The notes under the pieces were generated by a model that saw only the letters and a list, made by a program, of their open reading frames with translations, did no database searches and was not told the origin of the DNA. The position numbers and the translations under genes are program-made. Positions 52,436-60,832 of a stretch of 64,000 nt of DNA are shown piece by piece (the first letter of the stretch is position 1; each line of letters starts with the position of its first letter). Source of the stretch: BM003 sp963699835 (GTDB lineage Bacteria; Pseudomonadota; Gammaproteobacteria; Steroidobacterales; BM003); contig CAVOVJ010000005.1 of assembly GCA_963699835.1 (NCBI GenBank), positions 1 to 64,000 on the forward strand, in the 5' to 3' direction.

Positions 52436-52936
52436 TCACTCGCCGTCCCAGTAGTCTTCCATGCTCGCCTGATCGCGTACGATGAAACGCAGCATCTGCG
52501 CCCGGCCGTCTTCACCCGCAGGTACACGCGCGAGCAGGCCGTATTTACCGGAGTCCGGGTACTCGGCAAGTTCCGGAGACTCCTGGGTACTGATCGCAAG
52601 ATAACGCAAATCCGCGGTTGCGCTGGTATTGACCAGCTGATGCGCGGTTTCCGCTCCGCCGGGCGGGCAGGCAACAAAATCGCCGGTCCGAACGGCATGG
52701 CGCTCCGCGCCGATACGGATTTCGCCATGGCCTTCGAGAACAAAAAACAGCTCTTCATTGACACGATGGCTATGAAACGGCCATGCGCGTTTTCCCGGCG
52801 GCACAACAGTAACGTTGTACCCGAGTTTTGTCGCCCCGATGCGGGCGCCGACGGCTCCGATCCGGGCCGCGAAACGCTCGCCGTGTCCCCACGGATGGTA
52901 TTCGAGTTGATCCATGTTGATGATTGGTCCGGTCAT
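52436..52936 (-). CDS. Cupin domain protein
   Basis: This 166-residue single-cupin protein contains the two metal motifs: PFHSHRVNEELFFVLEG (H-x-H...E) and the second-strand H in ETAHQLVNTS. A long N-terminal strand pair and a C-terminal extension follow. Such proteins range from isomerases to sugar binders; the function cannot be set. It is the first gene after the amidase on the same strand. Confidence 0.87.
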   Translation of the reverse strand: MTGPIINMDQLEYHPWGHGERFAARIGAVGARIGATKLGYNVTVVPPGKRAWPFHSHRVNEELFFVLEGHGEIRIGAERHAVRTGDFVACPPGGAETAHQLVNTSATADLRYLAISTQESPELAEYPDSGKYGLLARVPAGEDGRAQMLRFIVRDQASMEDYWDGE

Positions 52937-53182
52937 TGGGAGCTCTCCGTCAAGTGGCAGGCTCCTGGTTGCGCCAGGATGTTGCGCGGGCTGCCCGCGC
53001 CCCGATAGCGTGTCTGGCGGTCAGGAGCAAAAAATCGTCCGATGGATCCGGCTGACCCAGGGGCCGTAAGCCGCTGGCGCCAGCCGGTCGTGTCATCAAA
53101 GCCGCGCAGTAGCGCGCGACTTTAATAGCAGCGCGCCATGGAGACTGATAGCGGTTCCGTGGCGGATGCGCTGCCACGGCAG

Positions 53183-53536
53183 TCAGCCGGCACGTGCCCC
53201 GTTGGCAATGGGGGCCTCCGGTGCCGCCAGCACGGGTGTGAGTCCGTCCGCATAGCCGATGTCGAACAGCATGCCTTCCGATAGCTCGCCAGCCATTTCT
53301 CGTGCCGGCAGATTCACGACAAACAGGGCCTGTTGCCCCACCAGCGCCTGCGGGTCGGATCGCTCCTGGCGGATGCCGGCGAGCACACTGCGAACGTGGT
53401 CGCCGAGATCCACGCTCAGTTTCATCAGCTTTCTCGAGCGCGCAACTTCGTCCACGGCGACAATGGTGCCAACTCTGATATCCAGCTTTTCCAGGTCTGC
53501 CACGCTGATTTCTGGTTTGATTTTCGCCGGTGTCAT
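53183..53536 (-). CDS. csaA: tRNA-binding domain protein, CsaA-like
   Basis: This 117-residue protein is the oligonucleotide-binding (OB) tRNA-binding domain found in CsaA and at the C-terminus of methionyl-tRNA synthetase: LEKLDIRVGTIVAVDEVARS, KLMKLSVDLGDH, VLAGIRQ, VGQQALFVVNLPAREMAGELS and GMLFDIGYADGLTPVLA. Bacillus CsaA is a chaperone-like secretion factor; in proteobacteria the role is less clear. The gene symbol reflects the family, not proven function. Confidence 0.9.
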   Translation of the reverse strand: MTPAKIKPEISVADLEKLDIRVGTIVAVDEVARSRKLMKLSVDLGDHVRSVLAGIRQERSDPQALVGQQALFVVNLPAREMAGELSEGMLFDIGYADGLTPVLAAPEAPIANGARAG

Positions 53537-53596
53537 CGCTCGGCTCCTCCGTTAATCGCGCTCGACAATAACAAACCGGATAACGGTACCCTCGCC

Positions 53597-53950
53597 CTAG
53601 AGTGCGGACTGGAAAGAGACCTGCAGGCCAGATGGAGCATTCAGCGAGTAAATTCTCTCGCCATGCGCATCCATCGGTCCGTGCGGGTCGAGGCCATTGC
53701 GCCGTGCGTGTTCGGCAAAGGCATCGGCGTCATCCACGACCACCTGGAGCATCACACCGGCGCGCATGTGCGCGCTCTGTTGCCAGATCTCGATCCAGCT
53801 GGATCCGGCCGCGAAAATCGCGCCGGAAAACGCATCCTCAGGGCCGCATTCCGGGCCTGCGCCCCGCGCCAGCCCAAGCGAGTCGAGAAATTTCGACAGC
53901 GCTTCGGCCTCCGGCGTAACTGTGCAAAAACGGATTCCGAGGATCTTCAT
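53597..53950 (-). CDS. VOC family protein
   Basis: This 117-residue vicinal-oxygen-chelate protein reads ILGIRFCTVTPEAEALSKFL, FSGAIFAAGSSWIEIW and VMLQVVVDDADAFAEHARRN. The last strand (SLNAPSGLQVSFQ) lacks a clear metal-binding glutamate, so it may be a binding rather than catalytic protein. It stands alone with 60-70 bp on either side. Confidence 0.85.
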   Translation of the reverse strand: MKILGIRFCTVTPEAEALSKFLDSLGLARGAGPECGPEDAFSGAIFAAGSSWIEIWQQSAHMRAGVMLQVVVDDADAFAEHARRNGLDPHGPMDAHGERIYSLNAPSGLQVSFQSAL

Positions 53951-54020
53951 TATTTGCAGCCTCTGTCACAATCGCCGCGGCTGCAACTCCGGCCGCATAT
54001 GTCGCATTTTAACTGCGCGC

Positions 54021-54482
54021 TCACAGCCAGCGTCTCACCCTTCTGCGATATTCCAGATACGGCGCACCAAAAAGCGCTGCCAGCGCACGTTCCTCCGGTA
54101 GAATCTGAAAACGTTGCAGATACCACGGAGCGGTCGGCCACAAGCCAATAGCGGCAAAATTTTCGAGGTACAGTGCCCAGGCGGCGAGCATCAGCACCAT
54201 TCCCGCATACATCGGGTTGCGACTGTGGCGGTAGACACCTTCCACGACGAGCTCGGATGACCTGTGCGGGCGCAGCGGGTCGACCGTCGTCCTGCTGCGT
54301 CGGAACCCGGTTACGCCGAGAAAGCAGAAAATCGCGCCAGTAATCGCGGCCAGGGCGGCGGCGGGTATCGACCAGTTGGCGCTGTAGGCAAACCCTGGCA
54401 GAGCAGTGGTCAACGCCCACATCGCTGCGGCGGCGGCCAGCATCACCGCGAGCGGTGGAATTTTCAGCTCCAGCGCGTGCAT
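54021..54482 (-). CDS. Isoprenylcysteine methyltransferase / PEMT-like integral membrane protein
   Basis: ATG 54482 overlaps the upstream stop by one base (TGATG). The 153-residue protein has four helices and the C-terminal signature VVEGVYRHSRNPMYAGMVLM, followed by EERALAALFGAPYLEYRRRV. This HSRNPMY...EE pattern binds SAM in the ICMT/phospholipid methyltransferase family. The substrate in bacteria is generally unknown. It is coupled to the upstream acetyltransferase. Confidence 0.9.
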   Translation of the reverse strand: MHALELKIPPLAVMLAAAAAMWALTTALPGFAYSANWSIPAAALAAITGAIFCFLGVTGFRRSRTTVDPLRPHRSSELVVEGVYRHSRNPMYAGMVLMLAAWALYLENFAAIGLWPTAPWYLQRFQILPEERALAALFGAPYLEYRRRVRRWL

Positions 54483-55030
54483 CAGCGAGACCACGAATAC
54501 AGCTGTAACGTTTCAGCACCGATTTTCACTGGGCGTTGGTAGTTCATTCCGATTTTCTGCAGCAACCGGATCGAAGCGGTATTGCCGGCCAGCGTGATGG
54601 CACCGATTTGATCGATACTGAGTTGATTGCGGCTGTGCTCGATGACGGCCGTGGCCGCTTCAAATGCATAGCCGTTGGCGTGGAATGGCTCGGCCAGGGC
54701 GAAGCCGATATCGGGATCGTCGAGTTCATCGCGCTTGAGAAGTCCGCAGATCCCGATCGGGATCTGCATTTCGGTCAACTCCACGAGGTAGAGACCGAAA
54801 CCATGACTGCGGTAGCTCGCGACGGGCCCGTCGCAGATATAGCGGCGCGCGTCGGACTCTGTCCTGACCCCACGGTCGCCGATAAATCGGATAAACGAGG
54901 GCTGGTTGAGCAGCACCACAATAAACGCAGCGTCAGCATCGCTCATCTCGCGCAGCTGGAGTCGCTCCGTGCGGATCCTGATCAACGCAAGTTCTGCCGC
55001 AGCGGGGCGCTGGATTCGTTTCTCGAGCAT
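54482..55030 (-). CDS. GNAT acetyltransferase, RimJ/RimL-like
   Basis: This 182-residue protein opens with RIRTERLQLREMSDADAAFI, followed by FIRFIGDRGVRTESDA, GLYLVELTEMQIPIGICGL, DIGFALAEPFHANGYAFEAA (acetyl-CoA loop) and GNTASIRLLQKIGMNYQ. This is the pattern of RimJ/L-type enzymes, which acetylate protein N-termini or other amines. Target unknown. Confidence 0.9.
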   Translation of the reverse strand: MLEKRIQRPAAAELALIRIRTERLQLREMSDADAAFIVVLLNQPSFIRFIGDRGVRTESDARRYICDGPVASYRSHGFGLYLVELTEMQIPIGICGLLKRDELDDPDIGFALAEPFHANGYAFEAATAVIEHSRNQLSIDQIGAITLAGNTASIRLLQKIGMNYQRPVKIGAETLQLYSWSR

Positions 55031-55089
55031 GGCGACATTATGAGTGTGCGGCGGCAGCTCGCGCAGCGGGCAAATTGCCGCCGCATTGA

Positions 55090-55362
55090 TTAAGCGGATG
55101 TGGTCGGATCAATGATCGCGCGAACCGCTGAAATCGAGTTTGCCGGAAAGCCGCTCTGCTCCGCATGCTGACGGATCAGGTCCTCGCTCGGTGCAATGTA
55201 CACGCAATAAATCTTGTTGTCGGTGACATAGCTATGCACCCACTGGATGTCTGGGCCGAGCGTATTTAGCACCGCGCAGGACTTCTGCGAGGCGCCCTGA
55301 AGATCGGTGCCTGTCATCGCGCCGGCGCCCGGTATCTCGCGTTCAATTACATATTTCGGCAT
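55090..55362 (-). CDS. DUF4242 family small protein
   Basis: This 90-residue protein matches DUF4242 (PF14026): MPKYVIEREIPGAGAMT, SCAVLNTLGPDIQWVHSYVT, DNKIYCVYIAPSEDLIRQHA and the ending ISAVRAIIDPTT. It is a small ferredoxin-like-fold protein, sometimes called nickel-binding by analogy, with no firm activity. The SD GAGGAGAA is just upstream of ATG 55362. Confidence 0.92.
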   Translation of the reverse strand: MPKYVIEREIPGAGAMTGTDLQGASQKSCAVLNTLGPDIQWVHSYVTDNKIYCVYIAPSEDLIRQHAEQSGFPANSISAVRAIIDPTTSA

Positions 55363-55502
55363 GTCTTATTCTCCTCTCCCGGCGTGGGTTGCTGCCTGCC
55401 TGAGGCGAGTTCGCCTTCGCTGGCGAAAGCAGGATACATGCGCTGGCAATACCCGAAAAGGTCCGCGCCAACAACGTTGATACTCCACTCTTGTGCAGAC
55501 AT
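55347..55502 (-). CDS. Short uncharacterised reading frame upstream of DUF4242
   Basis: A 51-codon frame starting at ATG 55502 (AQEWSINVVGADLFGYCQRM, ending ENKTCRNM) overlaps the DUF4242 start by 16 bp. It has a plausible composition, two cysteines and a start in the right place for a two-gene unit, but no family I recognise and no clear SD. Confidence 0.35.
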   Translation of the reverse strand: MSAQEWSINVVGADLFGYCQRMYPAFASEGELASGRQQPTPGEENKTCRNM

Positions 55503-55573
55503 GGCAGGTTTCCGCCAACAATGTCGCACGCAGCAACGTTGCCACAGCGGCTGCGGTGCCCGCAAGCCTCCGT

Positions 55574-56011
55574 CTATTGCTCCTGCCAGGTTTCGCGGCT
55601 CATCTCGTAACGTGCCTCGCCGTTGCTTTCGCGGCCGACATATTGCCAGCTCGCGTTCTGGTAGAAGCATTCGGCGCGTGTATTGGGGTCGGTGCTGAGC
55701 CAAACCGTCGAAATACCCGACTCGAACAGCCAGTCGAGCGTGGTCTCGTGCAACAATCTGCCGATACCGCGGCCTTCGTAACCGGGCTCGACGAACAACG
55801 CCCAGACATTGGCCGCGACGCGGTCGGCCACGGCAAAGCCGACGATCCTGCCGTCAACCTCGCAAACCCAGCCCTTGCCGCGCCGGCCGATCATGTCGCG
55901 GGTGTCGTCGTATCCTATGGAATCGGGGTCCACCAGCACGTTTTCGCGTACGCTCATACGGACCCGATGAATCTGCGGGATGTCAGCCTCCACGGCCGCA
56001 CGTATTCTCAC
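55574..56011 (-). CDS. GNAT family N-acetyltransferase
   Basis: I chose GTG 56011 (RIRAAVEADIPQIHRV), where homologous GNAT proteins begin; an upstream ATG at 56104 adds unconserved residues. The 145-residue domain contains GKGWVCEVDGRIVGFAVADR, NVWALFVEPGYEGRGIGRLL (acetyl-CoA loop) and a final AECFYQNASWQYVGRESNGE. It is a compact single-domain acetyltransferase; substrate unknown. Confidence 0.88.
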   Translation of the reverse strand: MRIRAAVEADIPQIHRVRMSVRENVLVDPDSIGYDDTRDMIGRRGKGWVCEVDGRIVGFAVADRVAANVWALFVEPGYEGRGIGRLLHETTLDWLFESGISTVWLSTDPNTRAECFYQNASWQYVGRESNGEARYEMSRETWQEQ

Positions 56012-56175
56012 GATTGGACACTCCCGGCGCCAACCTGCTGATCGGGCCTGCGAGTCGCTCAAGCCAATTTTGCTCAAGCGTAGCAGAATTGCGGGGATGC
56101 GCACGCCGGGGCGGATTCATACGCGATTGCGTCCGTACAACCGTTATCATTGGTCCACGCGCACGGGAGAGGGAT

Positions 56176-56526
56176 ATGGATTTTGTCAGGGTACTGCCGG
56201 TGGTGATCAGCTTGCTGTTGCTGGCGGCGCATTTTTTTCGATCGGGCTCGGTGTGGCTCGCGGGTATTTTCCTTGTCATGCCGATTTTGCTGGCCGTCAA
56301 GGCACGCTGGGTCGCGCGGTTGTTCCAGCTGGTGCTGGTGCTTGGCGCGCTCGAGTGGATCCGGACCCTGGTTGTATTTGCCACGGGGCGGGCCGAAGCC
56401 GGGCAATCGTGGACACGGCTGGCAGTTATTCTCGGAGTGGTGGCATTGCTGACGCTGGTGTCGGCAACGGTCTTTCAGGGCGCCGCGCTGAGCAGGCGCT
56501 ACCGGCTTCATCCCAACCGGCTGTGA
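56176..56526 (+). CDS. Four-helix integral membrane protein of unknown function
   Basis: ATG 56176 is preceded by GGGAGAGGG. The 116-residue product has four hydrophobic segments (VLPVVISLLLLAAHFF; VWLAGIFLVMPILLAV; LFQLVLVLGALEWIRTLVVF; LAVILGVVALLTLVSATVFQ) and a basic C-terminus (SRRYRLHPNRL). I do not recognise the family. It is divergent from the acetyltransferase, about 165 bp apart, and converges on the DUF1801 gene. Confidence 0.8.
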   Translation: MDFVRVLPVVISLLLLAAHFFRSGSVWLAGIFLVMPILLAVKARWVARLFQLVLVLGALEWIRTLVVFATGRAEAGQSWTRLAVILGVVALLTLVSATVFQGAALSRRYRLHPNRL

Positions 56527-56566
56527 TCGCTGCGCGAAGCAGTGGTTTCTTGCCGGATCGGGCAAC

Positions 56567-56984
56567 TCAGCCGTATTTTTTCCGCATGTGCCGGACCGAG
56601 CGTTGCACCAGCGTTTTTAACACTTTCATATCGATGTCGGCGAGCGTGTTGACATAGAGACAGGATTTCCCGGTTTTGTGCTTGCCGAGCTTCTCCAGCA
56701 GCGAGCCATGCGCGGAAAAGCCGGGCATGATGTAGATCGCGAGATTCTGTTTGCGCGGCGAAAATCCTGTCAGCATTGCATCGCCCTCGCGCCCGGATTC
56801 GTAGACGTAATGGTAACTGCCGAATCCGACGATACTGCTGCCCCACATCCGCGCTTCCTCCCCGGTAGCGTCGCGCATCAGGTCAAGCATGACCAGGCTG
56901 TCTTCGCGTCGGGTCCGGTTTCCCACGCTATGCAGAAGACTCTCGTACGCATGCCGAGGTCTCACGTGTTTTTTGCGTAGCCAT
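56567..56984 (-). CDS. DUF1801 family protein (one frameshift)
   Basis: The body is a typical DUF1801 domain: RREDSLVMLDLMRDATGEEA, RMWGSSIVGFGSYHYVYESG, TGFSPRKQNLAIYIMPGF and CLYVNTLADIDMKVL. The natural start MATQKTRE (ATG 56984) is out of frame. Removing one base near GG 56958-56959 joins it to RHAYESLLHSV and gives 138 residues. The nucleotide length is one over a multiple of three. Without correction the frame would need TTG 57076 and an atypical N-terminus. The family has a small alpha/beta fold and no known function. Confidence 0.8.
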
Positions 56985-57102
56985 TGATTGCAGTCTCCCG
57001 CGCAGCCCTGTCCCATCGCAGAGTAAAGGCCGTGCAGTTTCTCACGGCAGCCCCAGCGCCACACGGCGGCGACCAACGTTGCCGCCGTGTCGTTCGCGCC
57101 AG

Positions 57103-57402
57103 TCAGTCGGACATAGACATCTTGCGATAGGTGTCGAAGTTCTCGACATGATCGTCGAAATTCTCCTTGAGCATCCTGATGTACTGTTCGGAAAAGTACT
57201 CAATCGCACGCTGCCGTTGCCCCGCCATCTCTTCGGCTGAGCCAGCCATGGTATAGACAAGAAAGGAATTGAAACGCGCCGCCGCAAACAACAAACTGAA
57301 GCCGGTCTGCTCGACCGAGGCATATTCGGTTTGTTCGTTTGCGACCTGGATATACGCATCGGCGCGTTTTCTGAATTCGATGTCGGTTTCGTTATCGGAC
57401 AT
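57103..57402 (-). CDS. DUF3144 family protein
   Basis: This 99-residue, all-helical, acidic protein matches DUF3144 (PF11342): FRKRADAYIQVANEQTEY, FSLLFAAARFNSFLVY and EEMAGQRQRAIEYFSEQYIR. It is widespread in gammaproteobacteria, cytoplasmic and without known function. It stands alone between DUF1801 and the signal peptidase gene. Confidence 0.9.
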   Translation of the reverse strand: MSDNETDIEFRKRADAYIQVANEQTEYASVEQTGFSLLFAAARFNSFLVYTMAGSAEEMAGQRQRAIEYFSEQYIRMLKENFDDHVENFDTYRKMSMSD

Positions 57403-57517
57403 TGAGACTCCCGGATTGACGACTACCAGTGACTGATGGCAGGAGATACGAATTCAACCACATTGGCGCGCTGCCGTCTGCGCCCGCTGCAGCGGCAGCC
57501 CGAAACCGCCATGGACG

Positions 57518-58177
57518 CTAGCGGATGCGATGGGCGAAACGCTGGTTAAGCGGGCGACGCTCCGAGAGCGACCATCCGACATGGGTGACACGACCCATGA
57601 TCCGATCCTCTTCGACAAATCCCCAGAAACGTGAATCGGCACTATTGTCGCGATGGTCGCCGAGCACGAAGTAACGCCGCTGCGGCACCACGAACTCGTC
57701 GCGGAATACCGGCTGGTGCCGATCGCTGCTGAGCTGCACCAGATGGGTACGCTCGCCGATTCGCTCTTCGCCGATGATCGGCCAGGCTGATCGCGCCGGG
57801 TATTCGACAGCCAGTTTTTCCCCGTTGACAAAGATATCCCTGCCGGCGACCCGGACCCGGTCGCCCGGGACCGCGATGATGCGTTTGACGAAGAGATCGT
57901 CGCGATGCGGCGGCACGAAGGTGACCACGTCACCGCGCTCGGGCTGGCTCCAGTTCGCAATGCGGGTGTTCAGAATCGGCAATGCAGGACCATAGCGGGT
58001 CTTGTCCACCCACAGATAATCACCGGCGAAAAGCGTAGGCTCCATCGACCCGCTCGGCACGTACGACCAATCCGCCAACGCCGTCCTGAACAACGCCATG
58101 AATAGCAGGAACGCGAACAAGCCACGATTACCGCGTAGCAGTGAACCCGCATATTTCAGGTATCTCATCGTATTCAT
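57518..58177 (-). CDS. lepB: Signal peptidase I
   Basis: This 219-residue enzyme has one N-terminal membrane helix (GLFAFLLFMALFRTALA), unlike E. coli LepB with two. The catalytic serine is in YVPSGSMEPTL (box B) and the catalytic lysine in DDLFVKRIIAVPGD (box D); VLGDHRDNSADSRFWGFV is box E. It removes signal peptides from exported proteins at the periplasmic face. It is a compact second-type signal peptidase, and another lepB may exist with lepA elsewhere. Confidence 0.92.
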   Translation of the reverse strand: MNTMRYLKYAGSLLRGNRGLFAFLLFMALFRTALADWSYVPSGSMEPTLFAGDYLWVDKTRYGPALPILNTRIANWSQPERGDVVTFVPPHRDDLFVKRIIAVPGDRVRVAGRDIFVNGEKLAVEYPARSAWPIIGEERIGERTHLVQLSSDRHQPVFRDEFVVPQRRYFVLGDHRDNSADSRFWGFVEEDRIMGRVTHVGWSLSERRPLNQRFAHRIR

Positions 58178-58296
58178 CCTGTTCCGGGTCGCGACCCGGG
58201 CAACTTTGCTGTCGGGCGGATTCTTTGTTTCACATCTTTTAAATTTGTACTCGCTGGCACGTCAATAGTTCCGCTGTGCCAGACTATGCCCGGCGC

Positions 58297-59119
58297 CTAG
58301 TGCAGGAAATCGCGCAGCGTGGCGGCATAGGCGGGGTTCTCCTGAAGGTCATTGTGGCCGGCGCCGGGTATAATCGCGACGATCGGCTGGCGCCCTGTGA
58401 AGCCTGCGATCAACCGGTCGCTGTGGTGGCGCGCGATGATTTCGTCGTTTTCCGCGACGATGACCAGTGTGGGCGCGGAAATCCGGCTCACCCGGGCCAC
58501 GGAGTCGAAGCGCTCGGTCAGCAGCAGCGAAACCGGGAGATAGGGGAAAAACCCCGCGGCGACCGTCGGCAAGGCTATCAAACGGGGTCACCAGGATGAC
58601 CTTTCCCAAGGGGCGGTTTACTGCGACAAAGCTGCCCACGCCGGAGCCCAGGCTGCGTCCCATTACCGCGATATTCGGATGGCGCGCGGCAACGTAGTCG
58701 ACAACCTGCAATGCGTCGGCATAGAGGGTTTTTTCGGTCGCCGACCCGCTGCTGCCGCCATAGCCGCGATAGTTGACCAGAAAAAGACTGTAGCCGGGCA
58801 ACAGGTTCTTCAGCATTGCCACGTTGGCGCCAACGTCCTCGGCGTTGCCGCCGAAATACACCAGCGCATCGGCGCCGCCGCGGTCGACCGACCAGATTTT
58901 CAACTCGGCGCCGTCTACCGGCAGGCGCAAGGCGGTCGCGCCGGCGGCATACGATTCGGCTGTCGGGTAGTAGATCTGCTTGCGCTGCGTTGCGAAGACG
59001 AGCAGACACAGCGCCGCGTACAAGGCTGCGAACACTGCGGCGAATAAGGCCAGCGTTTTCAATGTGCGCCGCGCGGTCGCGGATTCCCTGGCCAGGGTTG
59101 GCCGGCGCCGCCCAGGCAT
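58297..59119 (-). CDS. Membrane-anchored alpha/beta hydrolase (one frameshift)
   Basis: The start at ATG 59119 is followed by a membrane anchor (LALFAAVFAALYAALCLLVF). The hydrolase part, like BEM46/YfhR-type proteins, has LVYFGGNAED, the nucleophile elbow NIAVMGRSLGSGVG, the acid strand TLVIVAENDEII and the histidine of IPGAGHNDLQ. The frame breaks at AA 58571-58572; removing one base continues TPFDSL with PTVAAGFFPYLPVSLLL to a stop at 58297. Corrected length is 273 residues. It probably cleaves an ester or amide at the outer face of the inner membrane. Confidence 0.83.
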
Positions 59120-59447
59120 GTTGACCCAGCAGAATTCGACGCGTATCGGATCCGGACCGGCAAAGCGCCGCCAACAAATACGGAATGCCGAACGAAGCGC
59201 CGAGAAAGATGCAATGAAAGCGCAAAGGACTCCCGCTAACCGCGAAGTTTCGCGCCACATGACCCAGGCCGCGAACAAAAACAGTTGGATCAGGTAATCG
59301 ATGTTGAACTGGGCACGCCAGGTAGGTTTCGCGATGTCGGAAAAAAAGAATTGCGGCCAGTTGTAGCGGAGTTTGCCTGACCGCGCGCCATGATACGACC
59401 GGCATGACGAGCCAGCCCAGCAGCAGGAAAATTCTCAGAATCGCCAT
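59120..59447 (-). CDS. Small membrane protein, frame-disrupted
   Basis: ATG 59447 begins with LRIFLLLGWLVMPVVSW. Family-like text (SDIAKPTWRAQFNIDYLIQL, FAAWVMWRETSRLAGVLCAF, then FGIPYLLAALCRSGSDTRRI) appears only if one base is dropped from the A7 run 59341-59347 and one gained near 59190. It reads like a small three-helix protein common in gammaproteobacteria. No clear stop is found before the hydrolase start, so the 3' end is approximate. Confidence 0.42.
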
Positions 59448-59525
59448 GGTGATCAAATTCCGTGTTTGTTTGGGCCAAAAATCGCCTCGGGTATCGTGTT
59501 GGCAGTCACTCGCGCCGGCCGCCAC

Positions 59526-59900
59526 TTAGAAGCTGCGCCCGTCAATCATCAGGATATCAAGACCGCCCAGTTCTATTTCGTCTACGCAACCGAGGTTAAA
59601 ACGATATTGCCGGGGCCTCTCTACGGCTTCGTGAAACGGGTGAATACCGCAGACCCTGCAAAAGTAGTGATTGACCAGATGGTCGCCGAATTGATAGATG
59701 GTGAGAAATTCTGTTCCCTCCAGCGTGACGAGGTCAGCCGGCGCGACATAGTGAGCGGACATTACCGTGCCCTTGCGCCGGCAGATCGAACAATTGCAGC
59801 GGCAGCCGCGCGAAATCACATGGCTGCGGAAGCAGAAGCTTACTCTGCGGCAATGGCAATTCCCGGTGTATTTGCGAATGAGCTCTCGGTTTGCTGGCAT
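59526..59900 (-). CDS. GFA family zinc-binding protein
   Basis: I chose ATG 59900 (ANRELIRKYTGNCHCRRV), since GFA proteins start just before the YTGxCHC element; this gives 124 residues. The zinc-site cysteines are CHC (about residue 15), CNCSIC and FCRVCG, as in the glutathione-dependent formaldehyde-activating fold, and IHPFHE follows. The family binds glutathione or zinc; most members are not true formaldehyde-activating enzymes. Confidence 0.88.
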   Translation of the reverse strand: MPANRELIRKYTGNCHCRRVSFCFRSHVISRGCRCNCSICRRKGTVMSAHYVAPADLVTLEGTEFLTIYQFGDHLVNHYFCRVCGIHPFHEAVERPRQYRFNLGCVDEIELGGLDILMIDGRSF

Positions 59901-60263
59901 GGATCGCGGACCGTTCAGGTTGCGGATCGGGAGGGCGCCGCGTCCCGCCATTGAGCCTGGCAGCGACCGCAGCCCGATTCGTTACCGAAGCGCCACTTAG
60001 GTGCCGCTCCATACACTATAGCGTCGTCTGTGTAAGACAACAGCCTGAGCCGTGACACGGATGCCCGAATGCGGCCCCAGCACTGGACTGCTTCGATGCC
60101 GGCCGGTTCGGATTGCCGTATGCGTGCCGCCCGGCGGCCAATTGGCGAAGTCGGAGCTGCCGCAGAACCGGGTGGCAGACACTGTGATTTTTTTCGACCG
60201 CTGGGTTGGGGCGTCCGTCTGCGCTATTCTCGGACCCTGAACAACACCATTGGAGAAAGGATC
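59901..60263. other. 363-bp intergenic region, divergent gene starts
   Basis: No gene seen. It separates the divergent starts of the GFA and MAPEG genes and must hold both promoters; no clear -35/-10 pair stood out. The MAPEG SD (GGAGAAAGG) lies at its right end. Confidence 0.5.
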
Positions 60264-60671
60264 ATGTCTGCAACTGCCACGGCACTATTCGGGCTTGTCA
60301 TCGTATCGATCGTCCTGACGTTCATGATCGCCGGAATTCGCGCTGCCGCAATGTTCAGCGGCAGGAAAGCCATCAATGATTTCGATCCCGGTGGCGCCGA
60401 TGTGTCAGCCTTGTCGCGTCGGGTCTGCCGCGCCCACGCCAACTGTTACGAAAACCTTCCGCTCAGCGCGGCGGTGATGTTGTATGCGATTGCGACCGGC
60501 CAGACCGGCATTACCGACTCGACATCCATGTGGTTTCTTTACGCGCGGATCGCACAGGCCGGGGTGCATGTTATGTCCACTAGCGCGTTGGCGGTCAATA
60601 TCCGGTTTGCCCTGTACGTGTTGCAGATGCTGATTCTAATCTGCTGGGTCTATCGCTTCCTCGCGGGGTGA
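60264..60671 (+). CDS. MAPEG family membrane protein
   Basis: ATG 60264 has a strong GGAGAAAGG SD. The 135-residue protein has four membrane helices (FGLVIVSIVLTFMIAGI; ENLPLSAAVMLYAIATG; FLYARIAQAGVHVMS; FALYVLQMLILICWVYRF) and the signature RRVCRAHANCYENLPLSA. It is related to, but diverged from, the MAPEG protein at 37988-38413. Confidence 0.9.
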   Translation: MSATATALFGLVIVSIVLTFMIAGIRAAAMFSGRKAINDFDPGGADVSALSRRVCRAHANCYENLPLSAAVMLYAIATGQTGITDSTSMWFLYARIAQAGVHVMSTSALAVNIRFALYVLQMLILICWVYRFLAG

Positions 60672-60832
60672 GATCGTCAGTCGCCAGTCGCGCGAACAGG
60701 TGCTGGAGGGTTGGGCCCGCGGCATGCCGCGCGCCCGATGCGGCATCGGCTGAGTCGCGTCTGTGACCGACTGCTGACTGGCCATCGGTGGCGGGTTGGC
60801 GGCAGTTTGGTCATTTTTTGAGGAGAGAGAAC

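Noticed and set aside
52937..53182. A 75-codon frame between the cupin and CsaA-like genes
   Set aside because: Arginine/alanine-rich text without motif or SD, typical of GC-rich intergenic sequence.
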